Part shown: positions 52,574 through 62,193 of the stretch, in pieces
Layout of the letters: each line of letters opens with the position of its first letter
Numbering within the stretch: position 1 is the stretch's first letter
From: Sphingopyxis flava
GTDB taxonomy: Bacteria; Pseudomonadota; Alphaproteobacteria; Sphingomonadales; Sphingomonadaceae
Reading direction: 5' to 3'
Length of the DNA stretch: 64,000 nucleotides
Assembly (NCBI RefSeq): GCF_900168005.1
Contig: NZ_FUYP01000010.1
Location: forward strand, 1 to 64,000
The notes under the pieces: model-generated
Databases searched by the model: none
Told to the model about the DNA's origin: nothing
Seen by the model: only the letters and a program-made list of their open reading frames with translations
Position numbers and translations under genes: made by a program

Positions 52574-53101
52574 TTAGGCCTTTTCGGTGTAGTAAAGCGG
52601 CGCATGCTCGTTGAGGATCTGGAGGATCTTCGCCTGCGCGGTCTTTTCGTCGCTTTCCTCCATCGCGGCGAGTTCGCGCGCGAGGCGGCTCGATGCCGCC
52701 TCGAAGATCTGACGCTCCGAATAGCTCTGTTCGGGCTGGTCGTCGGCCCGAAACAGGTCGCGGGTCACCTCGGCAATCGACACAAGGTCGCCCGAGTTGA
52801 TTTTCGCTTCATATTCCTGCGCGCGGCGCGACCACATGGTGCGCTTCACCTTCGGCTTGGTCGTGAGCACCTGCAGCGCTTCCTTCAGCGTCTTGTCCGA
52901 CGACAGCTTGCGCATCCCCACGCCTTCCGCCTTGTTGGTCGGGACACGCAGAGTCATTTTTTCCTTCTCAAAGCGCAGCACATAAAGCTCAAGCTGCATG
53001 CCGGCGATTTCCGACTTCTGCAGTTCGATGACGCGCCCCACGCCATGCTTGGGATAAACGACATAGTCTCCGACTTCGAAGAGGAGGGTATTTGCGGACA
53101 T
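52574..53101 (-). CDS. carD: CarD/CdnL family RNA-polymerase-binding regulator
   Basis: 175 residues from ATG 53101 with AAAGGAA 6 bp upstream. The N-terminal RID domain (G-D-Y-V-V-Y-P-K-H-G-V-G-R-V, about 11-24) binds the RNA polymerase beta subunit. The helical C-terminal part has the conserved T-M-W-S-R-R-A-Q-E-Y-E with the Trp that contacts DNA. CarD stabilises open complexes at housekeeping promoters. Confidence 0.94.
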   Translation of the reverse strand: MSANTLLFEVGDYVVYPKHGVGRVIELQKSEIAGMQLELYVLRFEKEKMTLRVPTNKAEGVGMRKLSSDKTLKEALQVLTTKPKVKRTMWSRRAQEYEAKINSGDLVSIAEVTRDLFRADDQPEQSYSERQIFEAASSRLARELAAMEESDEKTAQAKILQILNEHAPLYYTEKA

Positions 53102-53297
53102 GCAGGTTCCTTTCATTGATCTTGCCGCAAGGTCAGCGTCAAAACTCCGGTGCATCCGGCCCTCGCATAAGAGGGGGATCGAGCAACTGGGTCGGCGCTA
53201 GCCCGTTAAAGTGGCAAGGGATATGGCTCCATCGGAACGCCGGACGATGCCCGCCGCGAACGGCGATGCGGGGGAAAAGTTCGACGCGTTGACATTT

Positions 53298-53326
53298 ATT
53301 ATAGCAGAGTCGCAACAAAATTGCCA
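53298..53326 (-). promoter_or_regulatory. probable carD promoter
   Basis: A perfect TATAAT on the minus strand (53298-53303) with TGGCAA (53321-53326) 17 bp upstream. The leader would be about 190 nt. A TATAAT box is rare in this GC-rich window. Confidence 0.6.
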
Positions 53327-53413
53327 CCCCGCGCCGAAATCCGCGGAATCAGCGGCTTGACGAGGATTCCAGTCCGTTTCACCTTGCTACGGAAATGAGA
53401 TGGGAATGATGAC

Positions 53414-54232
53414 ATGAAGGATCAAGTCTGGTGGGTAACGGGTGCGTCGTCAGGGATCGGCGCGGCGCTGGCGCGCAGTCTCGCTGCGCGAGGCGCAAAG
53501 CTGATTCTCTCGGGGCGCAACGTCGCAGCGCTCGAGGCGGCGGCGGGGGACATCGGCCCCGGCACGATGATCCTTCCCTTCGAGGCGACCGACTATGAAG
53601 CCCTCCCCCGCCTGGTCGAGGAGGCCTGGAACTGGGGCGGCCGGATCGACGGACTTGTCAACAATGCCGGCATCTCGCAGCGCAGCCTCGCTGTCGACAC
53701 CGATTTTGCGGTCTATCAGAAGATCATCGACGTCGATCTCCTCGCGCCGATCGCGCTGACGCAGCAGCTTTTGCCGCGCATGCTTGCGGCAGGCGGCGGG
53801 CAGATCGTTGCCATATCGAGCGTCGCAGGGATCGCCGGCATCCCGCTGCGCAGCGCCTATTCGGCGGCGAAGCACGGGCTCATCGGCTATCATGACGCGG
53901 TGCGCGCCGAAAACGAGCATCTCGGTCTCAAAGTCCTCGTCGTCGCCCCGGGATCGGTGGCAACCAACGTCAGCCGCAACGCGCTCAACGCCGACGGCAG
54001 CGTGCGGGGCACAAGCGACAAGGCCATCGACAATGGCCTCGCGCCCGAAACCGCTGCAGAGCGGATTGTCGATGCGGTGGAAGCCGGCAAGCGCGAGATC
54101 ATTGTCGCCGAGGGCGCCGAGGCCGAAGTTCCCGGACTGCGCCGCGGCGATCCTGATGCATTGTTCGACCGGATGAATGCGATGGTGCAGGCCGGCTATG
54201 CACGGCAGATGGGCGCCGCAACGGCGCCCTGA
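53414..54232 (+). CDS. short-chain dehydrogenase/reductase (SDR)
   Basis: 272 residues. Classical SDR: T-G-A-S-S-G-I-G (9-16) binds the dinucleotide, N-N-A-G follows at 83-86, and the catalytic Ser135/136, Tyr149 and Lys153 are in A-Y-S-A-A-K. The long C-terminus with D-N-G-L-A-P-E-T-A fits the short-chain dehydrogenases of broad substrate. Substrate unknown. It is convergent with hppA and shares a terminator. Confidence 0.92.
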   Translation: MKDQVWWVTGASSGIGAALARSLAARGAKLILSGRNVAALEAAAGDIGPGTMILPFEATDYEALPRLVEEAWNWGGRIDGLVNNAGISQRSLAVDTDFAVYQKIIDVDLLAPIALTQQLLPRMLAAGGGQIVAISSVAGIAGIPLRSAYSAAKHGLIGYHDAVRAENEHLGLKVLVVAPGSVATNVSRNALNADGSVRGTSDKAIDNGLAPETAAERIVDAVEAGKREIIVAEGAEAEVPGLRRGDPDALFDRMNAMVQAGYARQMGAATAP

Positions 54233-54289
54233 GGCAGCTTCCCTGAGGAATGTGAGCGACCGCTCCCTCATCCCTCGCCCGCCAAGCAA

Positions 54290-54326
54290 AAGCCCCGCCG
54301 GATCGCTCCGGCGGGGCTTCTTCTTC
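54290..54326. terminator. bidirectional terminator between SDR and hppA
   Basis: AAGCCCCGCCGG pairs with CCGGCGGGGCTT around ATCGCT (12-bp stem), followed by CTTCTTC on the plus strand and TTTTGC on the minus strand. Confidence 0.82.
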
Positions 54327-54342
54327 GCCTTTGCGGCAAGGG

Positions 54343-56451
54343 TCAGCCGGCCGCGTGACCCGCGAGCGCCGCGAGCAAGAGCAGCGCGACGATGTTGGTG
54401 ATCTTGATCATCGGGTTCACCGCCGGTCCCGCGGTATCCTTGTAGGGATCGCCGACGGTATCGCCGGTCACCGCGGCCTTGTGGGCTTCGCTGCCCTTCC
54501 CGCCGTGGTTGCCATCCTCGATATATTTCTTGGCGTTATCCCAAGCACCGCCGCCCGCGGTCATCGAGATGGCGACGAAGAGCCCGCCAACGATCACACC
54601 GAGGAGCAGCGCGCCGAGCGCGGCAAAACCCGCCGCCTGGTCGCCCGCGACCCAGCTGATCACATAATAGACGAGGATCGGAGCCAGCACGGGCAGCAGC
54701 GAGGGGACGATCATCTCCTTGATCGCCGCCTTGGTGACGAGGTCGACCGTGCGCGCATAGTTGGGCTTGGAGGTTCCCGCCATGATGCCGGGGTCGTTCG
54801 CGAACTGCTCGCGCACGTCCTTCACCACGTCGCCCGCCGCGCGGCCGACCGCCGTCATGCCCATCGCACCGAAGAGATAGGGCAATAGGGCGCCGAGCAG
54901 GAGGCCGACGATGACATACGGATTTTCAAGGCTGAAATCGACCGACAGGTCCGGGAAGAATTCCCGAAGATCGGTCGTATAGGCTGCAAAGAGTACCAGC
55001 GCTGCAAGGCCCGCCGAGCCGATCGCATAACCCTTGGTGACCGCCTTGGTGGTGTTGCCAACCGCGTCGAGCAGGTCGGTCTTCTCCCGGACCGAATCGT
55101 CGAGTCCCGCCATTTCGGCGATGCCGCCCGCATTGTCGGTGACCGGACCATAAGCGTCGAGCGCAACGACCATGCCGGCAAGCGCGAGCATCGCGGTTGC
55201 GCCATAGGCGATGCCGATGAGTCCGGCGAGCTGATAGGCGATGATGATGCCGGCAACGATCACGAGCGTCGGCAGCGCCGTCGCCTCAAGGCTGATCGCA
55301 AGACCCTGGATCACATTGGTGCCGTGGCCCGTTTCCGACGCCTTGGCGATCGAGCGGACCGGACGGAAGCCGGTGCCGGTATAATATTCGGTGATCCAGA
55401 TGATCAGTCCGGTGATGACGAGCCCGAGCAGCGAGCAATAGAAGAGCGAGCGGCCGGTGTAATCGGTGCCGGGGATCACGGCTTCCATGCTGCCAAGCGC
55501 GTAGCTGGTCGCGAACCAGATGCCGGCGATCGACAGGATCGCCGAGACGAGGAAGCCCTTGTACATCGCGCCCATGACATTGTTCGAGTTGCCAAGACGC
55601 ACGAAATAGGTGCCGATGATCGAGGTGACGATGCAGACCCCGCCGATCAGGAGCGGCAGCGCCATCAGCCCGCCCAATAGGTCGCCTGCGCCCTTCAGGA
55701 GCAGCGCCGTGAGCACCATCGTCGCGCCGACAGTGACGACATAGGTTTCGAAAAGGTCGGCTGCCATGCCGGCGCAGTCGCCGACATTATCGCCGACATT
55801 GTCGGCGATCACCGCGGGATTGCGCGGATCATCCTCGGGAATGCCCGCCTCGACCTTGCCGACGAGGTCGGCACCGACGTCGGCCGCCTTGGTGAAGATG
55901 CCGCCGCCAAGACGCGCGAAGATCGAGATCAGCGAAGCGCCGAACGCGAGCGCGACGAGCCCGTCGACGACGGTGCGGTCCTCACCGCCGACGCCCTTGC
56001 CCATCTGGGTGGTCAAGAACCAGTAGAAGACCGAGATGGCGAGCAAAGCGAGCCCCGCGACCAACATGCCGGTGATCGCGCCGGCGCGAAAGGCGAGCGT
56101 CAGGCCCGACTGCAGCCCCTTTTGCGCGGCCGCAGCGGTACGGACGTTCGAGCGCACCGAGATGTTCATGCCGATGAATCCGGCGACCCCGGAGAGGATC
56201 GCACCGATGACAAAGCCCGTCGCGGAAACGCCGCCGAGCGTCGCAAGGATGATGACGGCGACGACGACGCCGACGATGGCGATGGTGGTATATTGGCGCT
56301 TCAGATAGGCCTGCGCGCCCTCCTGAATCGCCGCAGCGATTTCCTGCATCTTCTCATTCCCCGCCGAGGCGCCAAGCACCTGCCGCGAGGTAATGAACCC
56401 ATAGAGCACAGCCAAAAGGCCGCACGCTATCGCGATCAAAACCGGATTCAT
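54343..56451 (-). CDS. hppA: K+-insensitive pyrophosphate-energised proton pump
   Basis: 702 residues from ATG 56451 with AAGGAAC 6-7 bp upstream; 50 upstream codons are not supported. Membrane H+-PPase with about 16 helices: [18 protein letters not shown] and the [14 protein letters not shown] segment. Lysine in G-N-T-T-K-A, where K+-dependent enzymes have Ala, marks the K+-independent class. It pumps protons at the cost of PPi. Confidence 0.96.
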   Translation of the reverse strand: MNPVLIAIACGLLAVLYGFITSRQVLGASAGNEKMQEIAAAIQEGAQAYLKRQYTTIAIVGVVVAVIILATLGGVSATGFVIGAILSGVAGFIGMNISVRSNVRTAAAAQKGLQSGLTLAFRAGAITGMLVAGLALLAISVFYWFLTTQMGKGVGGEDRTVVDGLVALAFGASLISIFARLGGGIFTKAADVGADLVGKVEAGIPEDDPRNPAVIADNVGDNVGDCAGMAADLFETYVVTVGATMVLTALLLKGAGDLLGGLMALPLLIGGVCIVTSIIGTYFVRLGNSNNVMGAMYKGFLVSAILSIAGIWFATSYALGSMEAVIPGTDYTGRSLFYCSLLGLVITGLIIWITEYYTGTGFRPVRSIAKASETGHGTNVIQGLAISLEATALPTLVIVAGIIIAYQLAGLIGIAYGATAMLALAGMVVALDAYGPVTDNAGGIAEMAGLDDSVREKTDLLDAVGNTTKAVTKGYAIGSAGLAALVLFAAYTTDLREFFPDLSVDFSLENPYVIVGLLLGALLPYLFGAMGMTAVGRAAGDVVKDVREQFANDPGIMAGTSKPNYARTVDLVTKAAIKEMIVPSLLPVLAPILVYYVISWVAGDQAAGFAALGALLLGVIVGGLFVAISMTAGGGAWDNAKKYIEDGNHGGKGSEAHKAAVTGDTVGDPYKDTAGPAVNPMIKITNIVALLLLAALAGHAAG

Positions 56452-56600
56452 GCGTGTCTGTTCCTTCCCCAATGAGAAGGGCGAACGCATAGATAGCAGT
56501 CGAACGTCCGACTTATTGTTGCCGGCTCGCCCTCTCCCCTGATGCGACCGCCCCAAAATTTTTAACGGCCGGGTTATGGGAAGAAAGAATGCTAAGCACA

Positions 56601-56625
56601 AGCCCGCATTATGAAGGGGCGGGCT
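56601..56625 (-). terminator. weak terminator after thiL
   Basis: AGCCCGC and GCGGGCT (56601-56607, 56619-56625) form a 7-bp hairpin 11 bp behind the thiL stop. The T-tract on the minus strand (TGTGCTT) is poor, so some readthrough into hppA is possible. Confidence 0.4.
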
Positions 56626-56635
56626 CCACGCGATT

Positions 56636-57565
56636 TTAGTGCATGAAACCCAGCCGCTCGGGAAGCGGGACCCTCTGCGCCTTGTGGGTCAGCATCACCC
56701 CCTCGCCCACCGCGGTGTGACCGAGCAGTGTCACCCTGACGTCGAGCCCCTCGGCGATCTCACGGATCGCGGCAGCTTCAGCCGGGTCGGCCGCGAAAAG
56801 AAGCTGATAGTCATCGCCGGCGGTGGCCGCGGCCATCCGGGTGTCGACCACATCGGGGCGAACTGCAAGCAATGCCGCCGACAAAGGCAATGATTCCAGC
56901 ATGATCCCCAAGCGGCAGCCGCTCGCCTCCGCCATGCGTCCTGCGTCGATGATGAGGCCGTCGGATATATCCATCATCGCGTGGACATGGGGCGCGACCG
57001 CCTGGCCGAAGGTGAGTTGCGGCTGCGGGCGGCGATAGGCGTCGAGGCAGGTTTCATTGGACTCAACCTCACCCAGCCGCATCGCAAGTCCAACGCCCGC
57101 ATTGCCGATCGTTCCTGTAACCCAGATCTGGTCGCCTGGCCGCGCGCCGCTGCGCGATGGCGCGCCCTTTTCAGGAGCGCGGCCGATTGCGGTGAGGCCA
57201 AAGCTGCGCGGTGCGCCGGCCGGCGCGCGCACCGTATCGCCCCCGAGCAGCAGCAAGCCGAAGCGGCGCAGCGCGATATCGAGACCGTCCGCGAAGGCCT
57301 TGTCCCACGCGTCGTCGCCCAGACTGTAGCCAAGGAGAACTCCAAGCGGCGCCGCGCCCTTCGCAGCGAGGTCGGAGAGGTTCACCGCGACCAGTTTCCA
57401 CGCGACGTCCTGCGGCCTTTCGTCGGGCAGGAAATGGATGCCCTCGATGATCATGTCGTGGGTGAGGACCAATCCTTCCCAAACCGCCGCATCATCGGCG
57501 AGTCCCCGCGCAGCGGGGTCGGTCGCGATGCTCCGCAGACGGGAAATGAATTCGGCTTCGCTCAT
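56636..57565 (-). CDS. thiL: thiamine-monophosphate kinase
   Basis: 309 residues from ATG 57565 with GAGGGG 4 bp upstream. It makes thiamine diphosphate from the monophosphate, the last step of the pathway. Markers are D-D-A-A-V (33-37), [13 protein letters not shown] near 70 (metal-binding Asp), L-L-G-G-D-T-V near 117, and M-D-I-S-D-G-L near 207. It follows nusB in the usual nusB-thiL order. Confidence 0.95.
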   Translation of the reverse strand: MSEAEFISRLRSIATDPAARGLADDAAVWEGLVLTHDMIIEGIHFLPDERPQDVAWKLVAVNLSDLAAKGAAPLGVLLGYSLGDDAWDKAFADGLDIALRRFGLLLLGGDTVRAPAGAPRSFGLTAIGRAPEKGAPSRSGARPGDQIWVTGTIGNAGVGLAMRLGEVESNETCLDAYRRPQPQLTFGQAVAPHVHAMMDISDGLIIDAGRMAEASGCRLGIMLESLPLSAALLAVRPDVVDTRMAAATAGDDYQLLFAADPAEAAAIREIAEGLDVRVTLLGHTAVGEGVMLTHKAQRVPLPERLGFMH

Positions 57566-57685
57566 AGACCCCTCACGTCGACCGGGCGACATCTGCTGTC
57601 CATCACCTCGCGCCGAACCGAGATACTATCGCGGCCGCGCCAGGCTGGCGGGGATCGCAGGCGTCGGAGAATACGAACGGACTAT

Positions 57686-58150
57686 TCAGGCGCTGGTTCC
57701 CCGCACCGCCTTGCCGATCGCATCGAGCAGACCATTGGCGAAGCCCGCTTCGCGCGCATCGAAGAAGGCCTTCGCCACGTCGACATATTCGCTGACGACC
57801 GCGCCGACGGGCACGTCGGTGCGGGCGATCAGCTCATAGGCGCCGGCGCGCAGGATGGCCTTCATCGTCCGGTCGAGCCGCTCCATCGTCCAGCCGCTCG
57901 CGAGCCGCGCCGTGATCGCCGCGTCGACCTCGCCGGCCCTCGCGATCGCGCCTTTCACGATATCGTCGAAGAAAGGCACGTCCGCATCGGCATATTCGGC
58001 ATCTTCGATAATGGCGCCGATACGGTGCTGGTGGAATTCGTGGATCAGCTGCGCGACGGGCGTATTTTCCATCTCATGCTGATAGAGCGCCTGCACCGCG
58101 GCGAGGCGGGCGGCGGAGCGGGGCTGGCTGCGATTTGTGTACTTGCTCAT
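57686..58150 (-). CDS. nusB: transcription antitermination factor NusB
   Basis: 154 residues. It begins R-S-A-A-R-L-A-A-V-Q-A-L-Y-Q-H-E-M, the NusB arginine-rich start that binds boxA RNA, and ends in the five-helix bundle with L-R-A-G-A-Y-E-L and V-G-A-V-V-S-E-Y-V-D-V-A-K. NusB works with NusE (S10) in rRNA antitermination. The ATG overlaps the hisD stop by 4 bp. Confidence 0.95.
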   Translation of the reverse strand: MSKYTNRSQPRSAARLAAVQALYQHEMENTPVAQLIHEFHQHRIGAIIEDAEYADADVPFFDDIVKGAIARAGEVDAAITARLASGWTMERLDRTMKAILRAGAYELIARTDVPVGAVVSEYVDVAKAFFDAREAGFANGLLDAIGKAVRGTSA

Positions 58151-59445
58151 GACTGTTTCAATCTGTTCTGGACGCTGAGCGCATGGGCGGGCAGGCCTTC
58201 CGCGGTCGCGAGCGCAACCGCGGCGGGGCCGATCGCCGCCAGCGCATCCTCGTCGAGCGCGAGAAAGCTGGTGCGCTTCATGAAGTCGGTGACCGACAGC
58301 CCGCTCGAAAAGCGCGCGCGGCGACCGGTGGGCAGAACATGGTTGGGCCCCGCCACATAGTCGCCGATCGCCTCGGGCGTCTGGCGGCCCAGGAAGACCG
58401 ACCCTGCATGACGCACCGCCCTGAAGAGGGCGTCGGCCTCGGCCGCGTCCACCGCGAGTTCGAGATGCTCAGGCGCCAGCCGGTCGCAGAGCGGGACCGC
58501 GTCGGCGAGCGCCGGAACGACGATGACCGCGCCATTTTCGGCCCAGCTTGCCTGCATCGTCGGCGCAGTTGCGAGCGTCGGGATCACATGCGCAACCGCC
58601 GCGGCGACCGCGTCGGCGAAATCGCCGTCGTCGGTGAAGAGGATCGACTGGCTTGTCGGGTCATGCTCGGCCTGGCTCAAAAGGTCGGCGGCAATGACGT
58701 GCGGGTCATTTTTCGCGTCGGCGATGACGACAATTTCGCTGGGGCCCGCAACCATGTCGATGCCGACGACCCCGTAAAGCTGGCGCTTCGCCTCAGCGAC
58801 CCAGGCGTTGCCGGGGCCGGTGATGACATCGACGGGCGCAATCCGCCGCGTGCCATAGGCGAGCGCCGCGATCGCCTGCGCTCCGCCGATCCGAAAGATT
58901 TCGTCGACCCCCCCGATATGCGCGGCTGCCATCACGACGGGATTGACCGCGCCATCGGGCGTCGGCGTAACCATCACGATACGCTCGACCCCTGCGACCT
59001 TGGCCGGGAGGATGTTCATCAGAACCGAGGAGGGATAGGCGGCGCGCCCGCCGGGCACATAAACCCCCGCTGCATCGACCGCGCGCCAGCGCGCGCCGAG
59101 CCGGGCGCCCACGGCGTCGCGATAGTCGCGGTCCTCAGGCCGCTGCGCGGCATGATAGGCGCGGATGCGCTCGGCTGCGAGATCGAGCGCGGCGCCGAGC
59201 ACGGGATCGAGCGCCTCATAGGCCGCAGCGCAGTCTTCCTTCGAGATGCTCCAGCCTTTTGCATCGAGGTCGAAGCGGTCGAACCTTGCGGTATAGTCTG
59301 CGAGCGCCGCATCGCCCTCAGCCTTGACCCGCGCGATGATCGCAGCGACGTCGGCCGAAACGTCGGACGCGCTCTCGCGCCGGTCATTTACCAGCGCGTC
59401 GAAGGCAGCTGGAAAGCCAGGGTCCGAGGCGTCAAGCCGGCGCAT
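58147..59445 (-). CDS. hisD: histidinol dehydrogenase
   Basis: 432 residues. It oxidises histidinol to histidine in two NAD-linked steps. Markers are [17 protein letters not shown] near 128, the [16 protein letters not shown] loop, M-V-A-G-P-S-E-I near 236, and zinc ligands around Q-A-E-H-D and [13 protein letters not shown]. It overlaps hisG by 14 bp, so the two are coupled. Confidence 0.96.
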   Translation of the reverse strand: MRRLDASDPGFPAAFDALVNDRRESASDVSADVAAIIARVKAEGDAALADYTARFDRFDLDAKGWSISKEDCAAAYEALDPVLGAALDLAAERIRAYHAAQRPEDRDYRDAVGARLGARWRAVDAAGVYVPGGRAAYPSSVLMNILPAKVAGVERIVMVTPTPDGAVNPVVMAAAHIGGVDEIFRIGGAQAIAALAYGTRRIAPVDVITGPGNAWVAEAKRQLYGVVGIDMVAGPSEIVVIADAKNDPHVIAADLLSQAEHDPTSQSILFTDDGDFADAVAAAVAHVIPTLATAPTMQASWAENGAVIVVPALADAVPLCDRLAPEHLELAVDAAEADALFRAVRHAGSVFLGRQTPEAIGDYVAGPNHVLPTGRRARFSSGLSVTDFMKRTSFLALDEDALAAIGPAAVALATAEGLPAHALSVQNRLKQS

Positions 59446-60088
59446 GGCCGACCGCCTGCCGGAATCTCTCGACCAGCGCGGGCACTTCGGCCGAATGCAG
59501 CTTGAAGGCCGCGCGATTGACGATCAGCCGCGCCGATACCTCGCTTATCACCGTCTGCTCGGCGAGCGCATTCTCGACCAGCGTGCGCCCTGTCGAAACC
59601 AGATCGACAATATGCGATGCGAGCCCGAGCTTCGGCGCAATTTCCATCGCGCCGTTAAGCTTGATACATTCGGCCTGGATGCCCTGCGCCTCGAACCAGC
59701 GGCGCGTGGTCGAGGGATATTTGGTCGCAACGCGGATATGGCTTTCGCCCAGCCCCGGCGGCGCGCTGCCTTCGGGCCCCGCGAGCGACAGGCGGCAATG
59801 GCCGATGCCGAGGTCGACGGGCGCGTAAAGCTCAGAATAATCGAACTCGTCGACGACGTCCGATCCGACGATCCCGAGCTGCGCCGCGCCATGGGCAACA
59901 AAGGTCGCAACGTCGAAGGCGCGCACGCGGATCAGGGAGATATGCGGCCGGTTGGTCCCGAACACGAGGGCACGGCTCTTGGGGTCGAAGAAATCCGGCG
60001 CAGGCTCGACCCCGACACGCGCGAGCAGTGGCAGCGCTTCATCGAGGATGCGTCCTTTGGGGATAGCAAAGATGATCGGTTCGGGCAT
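59432..60088 (-). CDS. hisG: ATP phosphoribosyltransferase, short form
   Basis: 218 residues from ATG 60088 (34 upstream codons rejected). It starts [13 protein letters not shown]. The short HisG_S type lacks the C-terminal ACT-like regulatory domain and needs the HisZ partner for feedback control by histidine; hisZ is not in the window. First committed step of histidine synthesis. First gene of hisG-hisD-nusB-thiL. Confidence 0.96.
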   Translation of the reverse strand: MPEPIIFAIPKGRILDEALPLLARVGVEPAPDFFDPKSRALVFGTNRPHISLIRVRAFDVATFVAHGAAQLGIVGSDVVDEFDYSELYAPVDLGIGHCRLSLAGPEGSAPPGLGESHIRVATKYPSTTRRWFEAQGIQAECIKLNGAMEIAPKLGLASHIVDLVSTGRTLVENALAEQTVISEVSARLIVNRAAFKLHSAEVPALVERFRQAVGHAPA

Positions 60089-60126
60089 AAACGCCGTGCC
60101 TTTAAGCGGCGGCGGGAGAAAGGGCA

Positions 60127-61212
60127 ATGAGCGAGCGCTATCAGTTTGTCGACATGGCACAAGCCGGCCCCGACGCCGTGCGCACCGCATTTTCGAACCA
60201 GGTCGCTTATTGCCGCGCCGCCGAGGCGCCGGTGACGGCGCGGATAGTCGCCGCGGCAGCCAGCCTTCTCGACAAGCCCGCGACCGACTTCGCGCGGCAG
60301 ATCGCCGAGTGGCCAGGCGCGCCGCTCGCCGACGCCTTGCCGCTGCGGGTAGCCGGCGGACTCCACGCGCTTCATCTCGCGGGCGCCGCGCCCGAGCTTT
60401 CGCCCATCTACGCCAATGCCGAAGATATCAATGACGCTGCGATCGTTGCCGGCGTCGTCCGCCGGCACGAGGCGGCCCTGCTCCCCTGGCTCGGCGGCCC
60501 GCCGCAGACCAACGAGGCGGGGCGCTCGGCCAATTTCATCGCAGCGATGCTGTGGCTTGCCGACCGGCCATTGCCGCCGCGCTTTCAATGCCTCGAAATC
60601 GGATCGAGCGCGGGGATCAACCTGATGCTCGGCCGCTATCATTATGATCTGGCAGGAGTCGTGGTCGGGCCGCAGCCCAGCGTGATGAGCTTTGCGCCCG
60701 AGTGGCGCGGCGCGCACCCGCCGCAGCACCCCATTGCAATTGCGAGCACGCGGGGCTGCGACGTTGCGCCCGTAGATCTGACCGACCCTGCCGAGGCGCT
60801 GCGGCTCAAAGCCTATATCTGGCCCGAGCATCATGTCCGCTTCGGCCGCATCGAGGCAGCGATCGCAGCGGCCAAGGCCGACCCGCCCGATCTGGTGCGG
60901 ATGAACGCGGCGGATTTCGTCGAGGCCGAGCTTGCAAAGCCGCAGGCCGAAGGGACGACGCGCGTCCTCATGCACTCGATCGTCTGGCAATATGTGCCCG
61001 ATGAAGAGCAGGCGCGGGTGAGCCAGGCGATGGAGGATGCAGGCGCGCGCGCCACGCCCGAGCGGCCGCTCGCCTGGATCGCGCTCGAGGCGAACCGGAC
61101 GCTGCACCGGCACGAGCTGAGCGTGCGATACTGGCCCGGCGACGGCGAACCGGTGATGCTGGGGAGCGCGCATCCCCACGGGGCCTGGATCGAATGGACC
61201 GCGCCCGCATGA
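60127..61212 (+). CDS. DUF2332 family protein
   Basis: 361 residues, single domain. It has A-F-S-N-Q-V-A-Y-C near residue 20 and [12 protein letters not shown] near 156, which resembles a Rossmann G-x-G loop. [11 protein letters not shown] near 280 and a conserved H-P-H-G-A-W-I-E-W end complete the family pattern. A methyltransferase-like fold is plausible, but no activity is established. It is divergent from hisG with 38 bp between the starts. Confidence 0.87.
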   Translation: MSERYQFVDMAQAGPDAVRTAFSNQVAYCRAAEAPVTARIVAAAASLLDKPATDFARQIAEWPGAPLADALPLRVAGGLHALHLAGAAPELSPIYANAEDINDAAIVAGVVRRHEAALLPWLGGPPQTNEAGRSANFIAAMLWLADRPLPPRFQCLEIGSSAGINLMLGRYHYDLAGVVVGPQPSVMSFAPEWRGAHPPQHPIAIASTRGCDVAPVDLTDPAEALRLKAYIWPEHHVRFGRIEAAIAAAKADPPDLVRMNAADFVEAELAKPQAEGTTRVLMHSIVWQYVPDEEQARVSQAMEDAGARATPERPLAWIALEANRTLHRHELSVRYWPGDGEPVMLGSAHPHGAWIEWTAPA

Positions 61213-61271
61213 TGCGCCTTTCGATTTTGGGTATCGGGCCGAACCATGCTATGCTGCGCGCGGAAAGGAGA

Positions 61272-61427
61272 ATGCCCATGCAGGCCGTAACCGAAGGCGA
61301 CCGCCGCAAGGAACTCGCCGTCCTCCTCGACCAGATCCAGGCCCATCCCGAACGTGACTGGACTCGGGAGCGACAGCGAATCGCAACGCTCAACAAGCTG
61401 ATCGCGCCCTCGCGCAAGCCGCACTGA
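61272..61427 (+). CDS. 51-residue conserved-looking small protein
   Basis: ATG 61272 lies right behind GGAAAGGAG, an excellent ribosome site, and the frame gives 51 residues, highly charged and helical (R-R-K-E-L-A-V-L-L-D-Q-I-Q-A-H-P-E-R-D-W). It is soluble with no membrane segment. It follows the DUF2332 gene by 59 bp. Function unknown; the good ribosome site and charged, regular sequence argue it is real. Confidence 0.65.
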   Translation: MPMQAVTEGDRRKELAVLLDQIQAHPERDWTRERQRIATLNKLIAPSRKPH

Positions 61428-61640
61428 CGGGCACGCGGACGCGATAGGTCGCCCGAAAGCCAGGACAGTCTTTCGGGCGACGGCTCGCCGCAGCTCAGCG
61501 CCCGCCCACCGCATTGACGCGCAAATCCGGGAACGATCGAATCTTCTGTTCGTAGCCCCCTCATTCGGCCGCTCGCGCGGGATCCATGTCGTGCGGGCGG
61601 CTCCTTTGAAATCCAAGGGGGAACAGCCAGGAGATTGATC

Positions 61641-62117
61641 ATGCGCAAGACCCTCATTCTTCTCGCGGCAAGCGCCGCTGCAGTGGCCGCGCCCGCCCTC
61701 GCCCAGCTTGATACCGGCGTTGCCGGGCAAGTTGGCGGCAGCGTCGATCCCGGTCGCGTTGCAGGCGGCGTGGTCCAGGATGTGACCCAGCCCGTGGGCG
61801 GCGTCGTCGATCAGGTCGACCAGACCGCAAATGACGCAATCGGCAGCACCGACCTCAAGCTCGCGGCGCGCGAAGATGTGCGCGCGGGCGCGAATGTGAC
61901 CGATTCCAAGGGCAACAGCATCGGAACGGTGCAAAGCATTGACGGTGACAACGCCGTGGTTGTCAGCGATGGCAAGCTCTACAATATTCCTCTCTCGGCT
62001 CTCTACAGCCATGCAGCAGGCACCGCGCACGGCCTTGTGACCAAGCTGCCCAAGGCCGAGCTCGAGGCGCGCGGCGCTGCCGCCGCCGAAACCGACGCTG
62101 CGAACCCCGGTCGCTGA
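61641..62117 (+). CDS. secreted protein with a PRC-barrel-like C-terminal part
   Basis: 158 residues from ATG 61641; the TTG at 61635 also reads through but AGGAG fits 61641. A signal peptide ends near L-A-Q (about residue 22). Residues 25-65 are Gly/Val/Asp/Gln-rich and repetitive. The C-terminal part, A-N-V-T-D-S-K-G-N-S-I-G-T-V followed by V-V-S-D-G-K-L-Y-N-I-P-L, has the strand pattern of a PRC-barrel. Probably periplasmic. No specific function is known. Confidence 0.72.
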   Translation: MRKTLILLAASAAAVAAPALAQLDTGVAGQVGGSVDPGRVAGGVVQDVTQPVGGVVDQVDQTANDAIGSTDLKLAAREDVRAGANVTDSKGNSIGTVQSIDGDNAVVVSDGKLYNIPLSALYSHAAGTAHGLVTKLPKAELEARGAAAAETDAANPGR

Positions 62118-62130
62118 CCGAACGAGCCCC

Positions 62131-62193
62131 TGCGCGGCCATCCCCCCCCCGGCCGCGCATGAAGGCGCCGGAGCCCAAGGCTCCGGCGCCTTC
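62131..62193. terminator. double hairpin, likely bidirectional terminator
   Basis: TGCGCGGCC and GGCCGCGCA (62131-62139, 62151-62159) form one hairpin with a poly-C loop. GAAGGCGCCGGAGCC and GGCTCCGGCGCCTTC (62161-62175, 62179-62193) form a second, perfect 15-bp stem with a 3-nt loop. They separate the 61641 gene and the convergent sulfatase-like gene, whose stop codon touches the second stem. Confidence 0.72.
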
